This document shows, in pieces, positions 45,895 through 54,855 of a DNA stretch of 64,000 bases. Source of the stretch: Lachnospiraceae bacterium (GTDB taxonomy: Bacteria > Bacillota > Clostridia > Lachnospirales > Lachnospiraceae); contig JAFUFL010000073.1 in NCBI GenBank assembly GCA_017469935.1, positions 1 to 64,000 of the forward strand. Direction: 5' to 3'. The position numbers and the translations under genes are program-made. Positions within the stretch are counted from its first letter, which is position 1. Each line of letters opens with the position of its first letter. A model generated the notes under the pieces. The model saw only the letters and a program-made list of their open reading frames with translations. It was not told the origin of the DNA and did no database searches.

Positions 45895-48009
45895 ATGGCA
45901 GCAGCACGAAAGCGCAAGCATAATCTGGTCATTGTGGAGTCTCCGGCCAAAGTGAAGACGATCAAGAAGTTTCTGGGATCCAATTACGAGGTGGCGGCCA
46001 GTTACGGCCACGTAAGAGATCTCCCCAAGAGCAGAATGGGAATAGATGTCGACCATGGATATGAGCCGAAATATATCACGATCCGCGGCAAAGGAGAGCT
46101 CCTGGCAGATCTCCGCAAAAAAGCGCGCAAAGCGGACCGCATTTATCTGGCAACGGACCCTGACCGCGAGGGAGAAGCGATCTCCTGGCATCTCGTGGCA
46201 GCTCTGAAACTGGACGAAATGCCTGATAAAGAGATCTACAGGATCACTTTCAACGAGATCACAAAGAAAGCTGTCACGGAATCGCTCAAAAATCCCAGAA
46301 GTATTAATGTGGACCTCGTGGATGCGCAGCAGACCAGAAGAATCCTGGACAGAGTAGTGGGATATAAGATCTCGCCGCTTCTGTGGGCAAAGGTCAAGCG
46401 GGGCCTGTCGGCGGGAAGAGTACAGTCGGTGGCGCTTCGCATGATCGCGGACAGAGAGGAAGAGATCGCGGCGTTCATCCCGCAGGAGTACTGGACGCTG
46501 GATGCGATCCTGAAGGCGGAAGGGCACACAAAACCTCTGACCGTCCACTATTACGGCAAAGTATCGGAAGACGGAAAAACGGTCAAACAGGAACTGGAGA
46601 ATTCCGAGCAGGTCCGGCAGATCACGGAAGCCATCGAACATGCCGATTTTGAAGTGGCGGAGGTGAAAAAATCCGAGAGGACCCGAAAGTCCCCGCTGCC
46701 TTTTACCACCTCGACGCTCCAGCAGGAAGCGAGCCGCGCACTTAATTTTTCCACGCAGAAAACGATGAGAGTCGCGCAGCAGCTCTACGAGGGCGTAGAG
46801 ATAAAGGGAAGCGGCACGACGGCGCTGATCACCTACTTAAGAACGGACAGCACGCGCATCTCGGACGAGGCACAGGCCATGGCCGCCGAGTACATCGCGG
46901 CTAATTACGGCGAGCAGTATCTTCTGAGCAGAGAGAAAACCGGAAAGAGCGACAGCAAGATCCAGGACGCGCACGAAGCGATCCGCCCCACGGATCTTCA
47001 GAATGTTCCTTCTGCCATCAAGGATTCGCTCTCAAGAGACCAGTTCCGCCTGTATCAGCTGATTTATAAGAGGTTCCTCGCCAGCCGCATGAGCGCGGCA
47101 AGATATGAGAACACCCAGGTCCGGATCGCGGCCGGAGAAAGCTATATTTTCACCGCTTCCGCGTCAAGGCTCCTCTTCGACGGATACCAGTGCGTCTATA
47201 ATCAGGACGAGAACGAGGACAAGGGAGAAAAGCTCACGGCGGAGCTCAATAAAGACAGCCGCCTCACATTGGAGAAATTTGATCCCAAACAGCACTTTAC
47301 GCAGCCGGCGCCCCACTATACGGAGGCTTCTCTCGTAAAAGCTCTCGAGGAGCAGGGAATCGGACGGCCCAGCACCTATGCGCCGACCATCACGACAATC
47401 CTGGCAAGGCACTACATCGTGAAAGAGGAAAAGAACCTCTATCTCACGGAGCTGGGAGAAGTGGTCAATTCCATGATGAAGCGCGCGTTCCCTTCCATTG
47501 TGGACCCGACGTTTACGGCCAATCTGGAAGGACTGCTGGACGGAGTCGCGGAAGGAAGCGTCAAGTGGAAAACCGTCATCGAGAATTTCTACCCGGACCT
47601 CGATGAGGCGGTCATCCAGGCCGAAAAAGACCTGGAAAAGGTAAAGATCGCGGACGAGGAGACGGAGGAAGTCTGTGAGAGATGCGGCAGGAACATGGTG
47701 ATCAAATACGGTCCCCACGGCAAATTCCTTGCCTGCCCCGGGTTCCCGGAGTGCCACAATACGAAGCCTTACTATGAGAAGATCGGCGTCGCCTGCCCCA
47801 AGTGCGGCAAGGATATCGTCGTCAAGAAGACCAAGAAGGGACGCAAATACTACGGATGCATGGGCAATCCGGAATGTGATTTTATGAGCTGGCAGAAGCC
47901 GTCCGACAAAAAATGCCCAAGGTGCGGCGGCATGATGCTGATCAAGGGAAATAAACTTGTCTGCGAGGACAGAGACTGCGGGTATATGGAGAACAGACCC
48001 GAAGAATGA
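45895..48009 (+). CDS. topA: DNA topoisomerase I
   Basis: Relaxes negative supercoils through a 5'-phosphotyrosine intermediate. The 704-residue protein has the Toprim domain (VIVESPAKVKTIKKFLG, TDPDREGEAISWHL). The active-site region contains LITYLRTDSTRIS, where the Tyr of YLRTDS is the nucleophile, and VGYKISPLLWAKVKRGLSAGRVQSVAL. Three C-terminal zinc-ribbon units follow: CERCGRNM...CPGFPEC, CPKCGKDI...CMGNPEC, CPRCGGMM...CEDRDC. It lies upstream of codY, an order common in Lachnospiraceae. Confidence 0.98.
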   Translation: MAAARKRKHNLVIVESPAKVKTIKKFLGSNYEVAASYGHVRDLPKSRMGIDVDHGYEPKYITIRGKGELLADLRKKARKADRIYLATDPDREGEAISWHLVAALKLDEMPDKEIYRITFNEITKKAVTESLKNPRSINVDLVDAQQTRRILDRVVGYKISPLLWAKVKRGLSAGRVQSVALRMIADREEEIAAFIPQEYWTLDAILKAEGHTKPLTVHYYGKVSEDGKTVKQELENSEQVRQITEAIEHADFEVAEVKKSERTRKSPLPFTTSTLQQEASRALNFSTQKTMRVAQQLYEGVEIKGSGTTALITYLRTDSTRISDEAQAMAAEYIAANYGEQYLLSREKTGKSDSKIQDAHEAIRPTDLQNVPSAIKDSLSRDQFRLYQLIYKRFLASRMSAARYENTQVRIAAGESYIFTASASRLLFDGYQCVYNQDENEDKGEKLTAELNKDSRLTLEKFDPKQHFTQPAPHYTEASLVKALEEQGIGRPSTYAPTITTILARHYIVKEEKNLYLTELGEVVNSMMKRAFPSIVDPTFTANLEGLLDGVAEGSVKWKTVIENFYPDLDEAVIQAEKDLEKVKIADEETEEVCERCGRNMVIKYGPHGKFLACPGFPECHNTKPYYEKIGVACPKCGKDIVVKKTKKGRKYYGCMGNPECDFMSWQKPSDKKCPRCGGMMLIKGNKLVCEDRDCGYMENRPEE

Positions 48010-48047
48010 CGACAGAGCGGCGCGCCGGACGGGCCCTGCGGGGCTGG

Positions 48048-48087
48048 CGCGTGCGAAAACGGTAACAGATGCCTGCGGCATCCCGCC
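48048..48087 (+). repeat. probable 5'-half remnant of the structured repeat before codY
   Basis: GCGTGCGAAAACGG, then inner hairpin ATGCC-TGC-GGCAT and CCCGCC, resembles SL2 of copies A-C (GCGTGCGRAAAG...inner hairpin...CCCGC). SL1 and SL3 are missing or unrecognisable. Confidence 0.4.
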
Positions 48088-48122
48088 CAATGAATAAAAA
48101 TATTGAAAGGCCAGGTGAAACA

Positions 48123-48941
48123 GTGAACAGGTCTCAGACGATCGGCAATGTGAAACTGCTGGATAATACAAGAAAAATAGAAAGACTGCTGCACAATAAT
48201 GATACGGGCAAAGTTGTCTTCAGCGATATCTGCAGAGTGATGAGCGATGTTCTGCAGTCCAACATCCTTGTGATCAGCAAAAAAGGAAAGGTGTTGGGAT
48301 TTGGCGAATATAAGGGAATCCCGATCCTGAGCGATCTCATCACGGACAAGGTGGGAACCTTTATCGACTCCGCTCTCAACGAGAGATTTCTCGGAGTTTT
48401 GTCCACAAACGAAAATGTGAACCTGGGGACGCTTGGCTTTATTAAGGAGCAGGACTGCGGCAACGTGGGAATCATCGCTCCGATCGAGATCGCCGGAGAG
48501 AGGCTCGGAACCGTTTTCATCTATAAAGACGGGGCGGGCTTTGACATCGACGACATCATCCTGTGCGAATACGGGACCACGGTGGTCGGACTCGAGATGC
48601 TCCGAGCCGTGACGGAAGAGACCGCCGAGGAGACCCGCAAGATCAATGTGGTCAAGTCCGCAATTAATACGCTCAGCTACACGGAGATGCATGCGATCGT
48701 GCATATTTTCGAAGAACTGAGCGGCATCGAGGGAATCCTCGTGGCCAGCAAAATAGCGGACAAAGCGGGCATTACCAGAAGCGTGGTGGTAAACGCGCTC
48801 AGAAAATTTGAGTCGGCGGGTGTCATTGAGTCCCGGTCCTCGGGTATGAAGGGAACCTATATCAAAGTTCTCAACGACGCGATCTACGGGGAACTCAAAG
48901 AACTGAAAAAGCAGGTGGAGCCGGACAGCCAGGGACACTGA
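48123..48941 (+). CDS. codY: GTP-sensing pleiotropic repressor CodY
   Basis: Represses amino-acid and nitrogen-starvation genes when GTP and branched-chain amino acids are high. GTG 48123 is chosen because AGGCCAGGTG lies in front and the family core LLDNTRKIERLLHNNDTGKV starts 11 residues later; an ATG at 48090 lacks a ribosome-binding site. This gives 272 residues. The N-terminal GAF-like domain contains VLVISKKGKVLGFGEY (from ILVISKKGKVLGFGEYKGIP). The C-terminal winged helix is ASKIADKAGITRSVVVNALRKFESAG near residues 210-235. Its own terminator follows. Confidence 0.95.
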   Translation: MNRSQTIGNVKLLDNTRKIERLLHNNDTGKVVFSDICRVMSDVLQSNILVISKKGKVLGFGEYKGIPILSDLITDKVGTFIDSALNERFLGVLSTNENVNLGTLGFIKEQDCGNVGIIAPIEIAGERLGTVFIYKDGAGFDIDDIILCEYGTTVVGLEMLRAVTEETAEETRKINVVKSAINTLSYTEMHAIVHIFEELSGIEGILVASKIADKAGITRSVVVNALRKFESAGVIESRSSGMKGTYIKVLNDAIYGELKELKKQVEPDSQGH

Positions 48942-48956
48942 AAAATTGCGATTTTA

Positions 48957-48992
48957 TTCAGCACTCCGCGTTTTTCCGGGGTGCTGAATTTA
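48957..48992 (+). terminator. terminator of codY
   Basis: TTCAGCAC with CCG (48957-48968) pairs with CGG and GTGCTGAA (48977-48988) with one mismatch; the T-run is short and interrupted. Confidence 0.65.
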
Positions 48993-49005
48993 AATAAATA
49001 AATAC

Positions 49006-49034
49006 TTGTGCGAAGTATTTGCTTGTGGTAGTAT
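49006..49034 (+). promoter_or_regulatory. promoter of rpsB-tsf
   Basis: TTGTGC (49006-49011) and TAGTAT (49029-49034) with a 17-bp spacer; start of transcription near 49041. Confidence 0.55.
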
Positions 49035-49040
49035 TTTAAT

Positions 49041-49174
49041 GTTGCGTAATAGTAAGCACGCATTTTCGGCATATACCGGTGCTCTACCCGGGCTCTGACC
49101 CGGCAGGGTGGTAGCGAACCTTCATGAATGCTTACGGAAATGCGGAAGAACAAACCAAACACGGAGGAAAAGAA
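49041..49174 (+). promoter_or_regulatory. structured rpsB leader
   Basis: About 134 nt. A two-layer hairpin has CTACC (49084-49088) pairing with GGTAG (49110-49114) and CGGG (49089-49092) with CCCG (49099-49102), leaving a 7-nt bulge on the right arm. GTAAGC and GCATTT upstream are complementary to GCTTAC and AAATGC downstream, but in an order that makes the pairings mutually exclusive or pseudoknotted. It may be an S2 autoregulatory leader. AGGGTGGTAGCG resembles a T-box motif only superficially. Confidence 0.5.
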
Positions 49175-49945
49175 ATGAGTGTTGTATCAATGAAACAGCT
49201 GCTTGAAGCAGGCGTACATTTCGGACATCAGACAAGACGCTGGAACCCCAAGATGGCTCCCTACATCTTCACGGAGAGAAACGGAATCCACATCATCGAC
49301 CTTCAGAAGTCTGTCGTAAAGGTTGACGAGGCCTACAGAGCAGTATTTGAGATTGCTGAGCAGGGCGGAACCCTTCTGTTCGTCGGCACCAAGAAGCAGG
49401 CGCAGGACGCAGTCAAGACAGAAGCTGAGCGCTGCGGCATGTACTATGTAAACGAGAGATGGCTCGGCGGCATGCTGACCAACTTCAAGACCATCCAGGG
49501 CAGAATCGAGCGCCTCAAGAAGATTGAGACCATGTCCCAGGACGGCACATTCGACGTACTTCCCAAGAAGGAAGTTGCCAAGCTCAACAAAGAGTGGGAG
49601 AAACTCGAGAAGAACCTCGGCGGCATCAAGGAAATGACTCACATTCCGGATGCAATCTTTGTTATCGATCCCAAGAAGGAGAGAATCTGCATCGCAGAGG
49701 CACACGCACTGGGCATCACACTGATCGGTATCGGCGATACTAACTGCGATCCCGAAGAGCTCGATTACATCATCCCCGGCAATGACGACGCGATCCGCGC
49801 AGTCAAGCTTCTTTGCAGCAAGATGGCAGACGCAGTCATCGAGGCAAGACAGGGTGAAGAGAACGTTGACACATCCGAGCAGGAAGCTCTGGCTCAGGAG
49901 TCCGCTGCAAGCGAGGCTGAGCAGGCAGAAGAGGGAACACTCTGA
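49175..49945 (+). CDS. rpsB: 30S ribosomal protein S2
   Basis: A 256-residue component of the small ribosomal subunit. ATG 49175 follows ACGGAGGAAAAG; the in-frame ATG at 49124 lies in the structured leader without a ribosome-binding site. The sequence contains [20 protein letters not shown], the GTKKQAQD region and [15 protein letters not shown], and [15 protein letters not shown]. The last 25 residues are acidic. tsf follows after 170 bp that contain repeat copy C. Confidence 0.98.
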   Translation: MSVVSMKQLLEAGVHFGHQTRRWNPKMAPYIFTERNGIHIIDLQKSVVKVDEAYRAVFEIAEQGGTLLFVGTKKQAQDAVKTEAERCGMYYVNERWLGGMLTNFKTIQGRIERLKKIETMSQDGTFDVLPKKEVAKLNKEWEKLEKNLGGIKEMTHIPDAIFVIDPKKERICIAEAHALGITLIGIGDTNCDPEELDYIIPGNDDAIRAVKLLCSKMADAVIEARQGEENVDTSEQEALAQESAASEAEQAEEGTL

Positions 49946-49967
49946 TTCCCTGATCGTTTCCATCGGT

Positions 49968-50081
49968 TTAAGGCTCGCAGAGCGAGCCGCTGCGCCGCGT
50001 GCGGGCTGCCCTTTGGACAGCTCCTTCCTTTCCGCACGCGTGTGCATCATATGATTCAGAGGGGGGCATCCCCCTGAGTTA
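49968..50081 (-). repeat. intergenic structured repeat, copy C (between rpsB and tsf, inverted)
   Basis: On the minus strand: SL1 with GGGGG-AT-GCCCCC core, then GATGCACACGCGTGCGGAAA, inner hairpin CTGTCC-AAA-GGGCAG, CCGCACGCG, GCAGC, SL3 GGCTCGC-TCT-GCGAGCC, TTAA. It is about 90% like copy A or B in SL2-SL3. It sits inside the rpsB-tsf operon in the opposite orientation to transcription. Confidence 0.85.
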
Positions 50082-50115
50082 TACATTTTTTTTGTAATCA
50101 TAGAGAGGTAAAGTT

Positions 50116-51072
50116 ATGGCAATTACAGCAGCACAGGTAAAACAGTTGAGAGAAGCTACCGGCGCGGGCAGGATGGACTGCAACAAGGCGCTCACCGAGA
50201 CCAACGGCGATATGGACGCTGCAGTTGAGTTCCTCAGAAAGAAGGGACAGGCCAAGGCTGAGAAGAAGGCCAGCAGAATCGCGGCAGAAGGTATCTGCTT
50301 CATCGCGCAGGACGACGACAACAAGGCGGCAGTCGTAGAAGTTAACTCCGAGACCGACTTCGTCGCACAGAACGAGAAGTTCCGCACCTATGTAGCAAAG
50401 GTCGCTAAGCAGGTACTGGACAGCGCAGCAGAGGATATCGACGCATTCATGGCTGAGAGCTGGGCAGAGGATGCTTCCAAGACCGTTCACGACGCACTGG
50501 TAGACATGATCGCTGTCATCAGCGAGAAGCTCAGCATCCGCAGATTCAAGAGAATCGAAGAGAAGGAAGGCTGTGTAGTCACTTATCTTCACGGCCAGGG
50601 CAGAATCGGTGTCATTGTTGACGCACAGACCGCAGTGGTCAATGACGCTGTGAAGGAAGCTCTCACCAACGTAGCTATGCAGATCGCAGCTATGAATCCC
50701 AAGTACATCAGCCAGGCTGATATCTCCGAAGAGTACAGAGCACATGAGAAAGAGATCCTTCTCGCTCAGGCAATCGAAGAGAACAACAAGCTTCCCGAGA
50801 ACAAGAGAAAGCCTCAGAACATCATCGAGAAGATGCTGATCGGAAGACTCAACAAAGAGTTCAAGGAGATCTGCCTCCTCGACCAGGTCTATGTCCGCGC
50901 CGAAGACGGAAAGCAGACTGTAGGCCAGTATCTTGACCAGGTCGGCAAGGCCAACGGCACCAAGATCACCATCAAAGAGTTCGTTCGTTTCGAGACCGGC
51001 GAAGGCATCGAGAAGAGACAGGACAACTTTGCTGAGGAAGTCATGGCTCAGGCAGGAGCAGCCGCGAAGTAA
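50116..51072 (+). CDS. tsf: translation elongation factor Ts
   Basis: Nucleotide exchange factor for EF-Tu. The 318-residue protein starts MAITAAQVKQLREATGAGRM and has the EF-Tu contact region DCNKALTETNGDMDAAVEFLRKKG, followed by EVNSETDFVAQNEKF. The C-terminal EF-TS domain contains DQVYVRAEDGKQTVGQYL. AGAGAGG precedes the ATG. It probably shares a transcript with rpsB. Confidence 0.98.
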   Translation: MAITAAQVKQLREATGAGRMDCNKALTETNGDMDAAVEFLRKKGQAKAEKKASRIAAEGICFIAQDDDNKAAVVEVNSETDFVAQNEKFRTYVAKVAKQVLDSAAEDIDAFMAESWAEDASKTVHDALVDMIAVISEKLSIRRFKRIEEKEGCVVTYLHGQGRIGVIVDAQTAVVNDAVKEALTNVAMQIAAMNPKYISQADISEEYRAHEKEILLAQAIEENNKLPENKRKPQNIIEKMLIGRLNKEFKEICLLDQVYVRAEDGKQTVGQYLDQVGKANGTKITIKEFVRFETGEGIEKRQDNFAEEVMAQAGAAAK

Positions 51073-51087
51073 TTCGGCCGGTATCTG

Positions 51088-51116
51088 TAACACGGGGGAT
51101 CTCCCCGCTGCGAGTC
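51088..51116 (+). repeat. SL1-only remnant of the structured repeat after tsf
   Basis: TAACACGGGGGAT-CTCCCCGCTGCGAG resembles SL1 of copy A (TAACACAGGGGGAT-GCCCCCGCTGTG). SL2 and SL3 are absent. Confidence 0.5.
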
Positions 51117-51135
51117 TTGAATGACATGGAAAAAC

Positions 51136-51168
51136 AGCGCTGTACATATTGGGTGTACAGCGCTTTTT
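51136..51168 (+). terminator. terminator of rpsB-tsf
   Basis: AGCGCTGTACA (51136-51146) pairs with TGTACAGCGCT (51154-51164), with AAAA before and TTTTT after. Confidence 0.92.
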
Positions 51169-51332
51169 CTTGTATACAGGTGCGCGGAATGAAACCGGAG
51201 GGCCTCCCGTCAGAAGAGCTGCCTTTCGTTTCGGATCCGGCAAATCATTTTTTTCGAATGCTGAATATTTCGTAACAGTGTTGTATAATGGTATGTCAGA
51301 AGAATAATATACTCTCGGACGGAGGAACACAT

Positions 51333-51998
51333 TTGAAATTCAGAAAGATTAACGATACAACCATAAACTGCATTATCACGCAGGATGATCTCAAAAAGCA
51401 CGGACTTGACCTCGACGATCTGTTTGACCGCAAGAAAAAAGCCGTGGAGTTTATCAAGAGGATTATTCTCAAGGCGGCCAGCTGCGTAGATATGAATATG
51501 AAGAATGACTATACTTCGATGAGGATCTCGGTCCTTCCGGACCAGTCGGTGAGCCTTACCATCTCGCAGGATCCCGTCGAGTCAGCCAAGATCCGAGAGC
51601 ATAAGGATACTGCCTCCGGCTCCCTGAAAGGCAGTTCCGAAGGCTTCCGGGAGGCGGCTGATCGGGCCGTCCGCAGCGCGGAAACGGCTGCGGCGAAGTC
51701 AGGCACCTGCGTTTTTCGCTTTTCGAGCATCATGGATATGGCGGCCAGCTGCCGCATCCTGAAAAGCTGCCGCGGACTGACGAGCTCGCTCTATTTTGCA
51801 AGGGAGCCGGGAGTTTATTACCTGGTGATCGGCAGGGATGCCGAGGCCGGGAAAGACTATGACAGCGCGGTGCTCAGGATCAATGAATTTGCCGACATGG
51901 TTTCCTGTAGTGATGCGTCACTTGCTCACATCAGGGAACACAGCGACTGTATACTCGCAAGAAGAGCCGTACAGCAGATTTCGGAGCTGTACAGTTGA
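51333..51998 (+). CDS. mecA: adaptor protein MecA
   Basis: Adaptor that delivers substrates to ClpC/ClpP in Firmicutes. The TTG at 51333 is chosen because GGAGGAACACA precedes it and the protein then begins LKFRKINDTTINCIITQDDL, matching the family start MKIEKIN. This gives 221 residues. An N-terminal substrate domain of about 80 residues, a variable linker rich in Ser/Lys/Glu, and a C-terminal Clp-binding domain (FRFSSIMDMAASCRIL, YYLVI) are visible. The next gene overlaps its stop by 4 nt. The name MecA here is the Clp adaptor, unrelated to methicillin resistance. Confidence 0.85.
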   Translation: MKFRKINDTTINCIITQDDLKKHGLDLDDLFDRKKKAVEFIKRIILKAASCVDMNMKNDYTSMRISVLPDQSVSLTISQDPVESAKIREHKDTASGSLKGSSEGFREAADRAVRSAETAAAKSGTCVFRFSSIMDMAASCRILKSCRGLTSSLYFAREPGVYYLVIGRDAEAGKDYDSAVLRINEFADMVSCSDASLAHIREHSDCILARRAVQQISELYS

Positions 51999-52750
51999 AG
52001 GCGGGGGAGCAATCGGGCAGCCGGTTAAATCAGTATATTGCGTCGTGCGGGATCTGTTCCCGAAGGGAAGCGGACCGCCTGATTGATGCGGGCAGAGTAT
52101 TTGTGAACGGAACATTGGCGTCTGCAGGAATGAGAGTCCGGGATACCGACGAGGTTACCGTCGACGGCAGGCTTCTGAGGGGAGCTCTGAACAAAGTCGT
52201 AGTAGCGTACTACAAGCCTGTCGGTGTCACCTGCACAAAGAGCGACCGCCATGCGGACAGAACACTTGAAGAAGCCTTTTCTTTTCCCGTCAGGCTGACA
52301 TATGCAGGCCGGCTGGACAGGGACTCGGAAGGGCTTCTTGTGATGACCAATGACGGAAAACTCATTGACGCCATGATGAAAGGGTCCGCCGGACACGAGA
52401 AAGAATATATCGTGCGGGTGAAAAGCCGCATCTCGGATGCGGACCTCGAGCGATTCCGAAAAGGTGTGAGGCTCAGAGAACTGGATGTCACAACGCGGCC
52501 CTGCAAGGTCGAGAGGCTCGGAGACTATACGTTCCGGATCATTCTCACACAGGGACTGAACAGGCAGATCCGCAGGATGTGCAGGGCAGTCGGAAATGAA
52601 GTCAAAAAGCTCAAGAGGATCAGAGTCCTCAATATCGAACTGGGAGCTATGAAGCCCGGTGAGCAGAGGGTCGTCGGCGGAGAAGAGCTGGAAGCGCTGT
52701 ACGCCGCAGCCGGACTGCTGCCGGCAAACCGGAAGAAGGAACAGCGATGA
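51995..52750 (+). CDS. rluF: 23S rRNA pseudouridine synthase (RluF-like)
   Basis: A 251-residue RsuA/RluB/RluF-family enzyme. An S4 RNA-binding domain (LNQYIASCGICSRREADRLI and GRVFVNGTLA) precedes the catalytic domain, with YYKPVGVTCTKSD, the active-site Asp in AGRLDRDSEGLLVMTNDG, and a C-terminal LTQGLNRQIRRMCRAVG that favours RluF. The start codon is TTG overlapping the mecA stop (TTGA), with GGAG upstream. Its end overlaps ligA by ATGA. Confidence 0.9.
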   Translation: MKAGEQSGSRLNQYIASCGICSRREADRLIDAGRVFVNGTLASAGMRVRDTDEVTVDGRLLRGALNKVVVAYYKPVGVTCTKSDRHADRTLEEAFSFPVRLTYAGRLDRDSEGLLVMTNDGKLIDAMMKGSAGHEKEYIVRVKSRISDADLERFRKGVRLRELDVTTRPCKVERLGDYTFRIILTQGLNRQIRRMCRAVGNEVKKLKRIRVLNIELGAMKPGEQRVVGGEELEALYAAAGLLPANRKKEQR

Positions 52751-54756
52751 AAAGTGTATCCGAAAAGATATCCGAGGCGGACCGCGCCCGTATGGCGGAG
52801 CTGACGGAGCTCCTTAACCGCGCTTCGGAAAGCTACTACAATAAAGACACCGAGATCATGAGCAATCTCGAATATGACAGGCTCTATGACGAGCTGTCCG
52901 CGCTGGAGGCGCGCACGGGCATCGTGATGGCCGGATCGCCGACCGTTCATGTCGGCTATACCGCCGCGGACGAGCTGCCGAAGGAAAGGCATGAAAGCCC
53001 GATGCTGTCCCTGGACAAGACAAAGGACCGCGAGGCCCTTTCGCAGTGGCTGGGCGGGCACGAGGGCCTTTTGTCCTGGAAACTGGACGGTCTCACGGTG
53101 GTTCTCACCTATGTGGATGGGAAACTGGCGAAAGCGGTGACCCGAGGAAACGGTGAGATCGGTGAGGTCATTACCGACAACGCCAGAGTATTCCGGAACC
53201 TCCCCCTTCATATTCCGTGCAGGGAGACCCTTATACTGCGCGGAGAGGCCCTGATCCGGTACTCGGATTTTGAGAAGATTAATGAGGAGCTGGAAGCGGA
53301 GGCGGCTGCCACCGGCGATCTGTCGGATGTGCGCTATAAGAACCCGAGAAATTTGTGCAGCGGAAGCGTGAGGCAGCTCAACAACAGGATTACTGCCCGG
53401 AGAAGGGTAAGGTTCTATGCTTTTTCGCTTGTGCGGGCCGGGAGTCTCTCTTTTGACAATTCCAGGGAAAAGCAGATGGAATTTCTTGCAAAGCAGGGAT
53501 TCGAGACGGTGGAATACGTGCGCGTCACGCCGGAAAACGTGGTCGAAAAGGTCGGCGAATTCGAAAAAAAGATTTCTTCCAGCGACCTTCCTTCCGACGG
53601 CCTTGTGCTTACACTGGATGATATTGCCTACGGCGCTTCCCTTGGCACAACCGCCAAATTTCCCCGGGACTCCATCGCCTTCAAGTGGGCGGATGAGCTC
53701 ATGGAGACGACGCTGACCGAGGTGGAATGGAGCGCCAGCCGCACGGGACTGATCAATCCCGTAGCAGTCTTCGAACCGGTGGAGCTGGAAGGCACAACGG
53801 TGAAGAGAGCCTCGGTACACAATATCAGTTATGTCAGGGAGCTGAAACTGGGGATCGGAGACAGGATCACCGTCTACAAAGCCAATATGATCATTCCGCA
53901 GATCGCGGAAAATCTGACCGGCTCGGGAACGGTGCAGATCCCCGCGCGCTGTCCCGTCTGCGGAAGCGATACCGTGATCAGAAAGGACAACGACACGGAG
54001 GTGCTCGTCTGTACCAATCCCGACTGCGCGGCCAAGAAGATCAAGTCCTTCACCCTCTTTGTGAGCCGCAGCGCGATGAATATAGACGGCCTGTCCGAGG
54101 CGACGCTCGAAAAACTGATCGCAGCCGGGCTGATCCATCATTTTGCGGATATTTACCATCTGGATGAGCACAGAGAAGTGATCGAGAACATGGAGGGATT
54201 CGGCCGAAGATCCTGCGATAAGCTCCTGGAAGCGATCGAGAAGTCAAGGAAGACTACGCCGACCCGCGTTCTCGGGGCGATCGGAATTCCGGGAATAGGA
54301 ATCGCGGGAGCCAGGATCCTGTGTTCCCACTTCCGGGACGACCTGGAAGAGATCCGGAAAGCGGATGCGCAGACGCTCTCCGAGGTGGAAGGAATCGGGC
54401 CGGTCCTGGCCGACAATATTCGGAAATATTTTGATGATGCGCAGCTCTCGGCCGCACTGGACGACCTGCTGGGCGAGCTGTCTCTGCAGATAGAGAGCAC
54501 ACAGGACAAACCGCAGATCCTTGCGGGCAAGACCTTTGTCATCACGGGCAGCGTGCACCGCTTCGCCAACAGGAATGAGCTGAAAGACAAGATCATCAGC
54601 CTGGGCGGGAAGGCTGCGGGTAGCGTCTCATCAAAAACCGACTATCTGATCAACAACGATATCAATTCTTCCTCATCCAAGAACAAAAAGGCGAGAGAGC
54701 TGGGCATCCCGATTCTCTCGGAGGAAGACTTTCTTGCAATGATCAACGAGGAATAA
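52747..54756 (+). CDS. ligA: NAD-dependent DNA ligase
   Basis: Seals nicks with NAD+ as cofactor. The 669-residue protein contains the Ia domain (YYNKDTEIMSNLEYDRLYDEL), the adenylation motif WKLDG with Lys112, and the OB fold. The zinc finger is CPVCGSD and CTNPDC, followed by the helix-hairpin-helix region (IGIPGIGIAGARIL, VEGIGPVLADNIRKYF) and a C-terminal BRCT domain (LAGKTFVITGSVHRFANRNEL). The usual length is about 660-670. Its start overlaps the rluF stop, so mecA, rluF and ligA form a coupled operon. Confidence 0.98.
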   Translation: MKSVSEKISEADRARMAELTELLNRASESYYNKDTEIMSNLEYDRLYDELSALEARTGIVMAGSPTVHVGYTAADELPKERHESPMLSLDKTKDREALSQWLGGHEGLLSWKLDGLTVVLTYVDGKLAKAVTRGNGEIGEVITDNARVFRNLPLHIPCRETLILRGEALIRYSDFEKINEELEAEAAATGDLSDVRYKNPRNLCSGSVRQLNNRITARRRVRFYAFSLVRAGSLSFDNSREKQMEFLAKQGFETVEYVRVTPENVVEKVGEFEKKISSSDLPSDGLVLTLDDIAYGASLGTTAKFPRDSIAFKWADELMETTLTEVEWSASRTGLINPVAVFEPVELEGTTVKRASVHNISYVRELKLGIGDRITVYKANMIIPQIAENLTGSGTVQIPARCPVCGSDTVIRKDNDTEVLVCTNPDCAAKKIKSFTLFVSRSAMNIDGLSEATLEKLIAAGLIHHFADIYHLDEHREVIENMEGFGRRSCDKLLEAIEKSRKTTPTRVLGAIGIPGIGIAGARILCSHFRDDLEEIRKADAQTLSEVEGIGPVLADNIRKYFDDAQLSAALDDLLGELSLQIESTQDKPQILAGKTFVITGSVHRFANRNELKDKIISLGGKAAGSVSSKTDYLINNDINSSSSKNKKARELGIPILSEEDFLAMINEE

Positions 54757-54796
54757 AAGCGTGAGGGTTCGCCGGGGGGACACCGCTGACCGCGTC

Positions 54797-54834
54797 CGCG
54801 CGCGGCATGGCGGCCGCCTTTGTGGGCCTTGATT
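54797..54834 (+). repeat. eroded 3' end of the structured repeat before metA
   Basis: CGCGCGCGGCATGGCGGCCG followed by CCTTTGTGGGCCTTGATTAA parallels the CGCACGCGGCGCAGCGG..SL3..TTAA end of copies A-C. The SL3 hairpin would be GGCCGC/GTGGGCC, imperfect. Confidence 0.35.
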
Positions 54835-54855
54835 AATAAACGGAGGAAACAGACA

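Noticed and set aside
49084..49120. AGGGTGGTAGCGAACC in the rpsB leader as a T-box motif
   Set aside because: The T-box core is AGGGTGGNACCGCG; this differs at key positions, the gene is ribosomal, and there is no specifier-loop structure or antiterminator/terminator pair.
51170..51179. TTGTATACAG as a third GntR operator
   Set aside because: It lies right after the tsf terminator, is only 9 of 10 matched, and about two such near matches are expected by chance in this window. It is also about 150 bp from the next start codon.
54757..54855. SAM (S-box) riboswitch upstream of metA
   Set aside because: The gap is under 100 bp, lacks the conserved S-box core, and is better explained by an eroded structured repeat.
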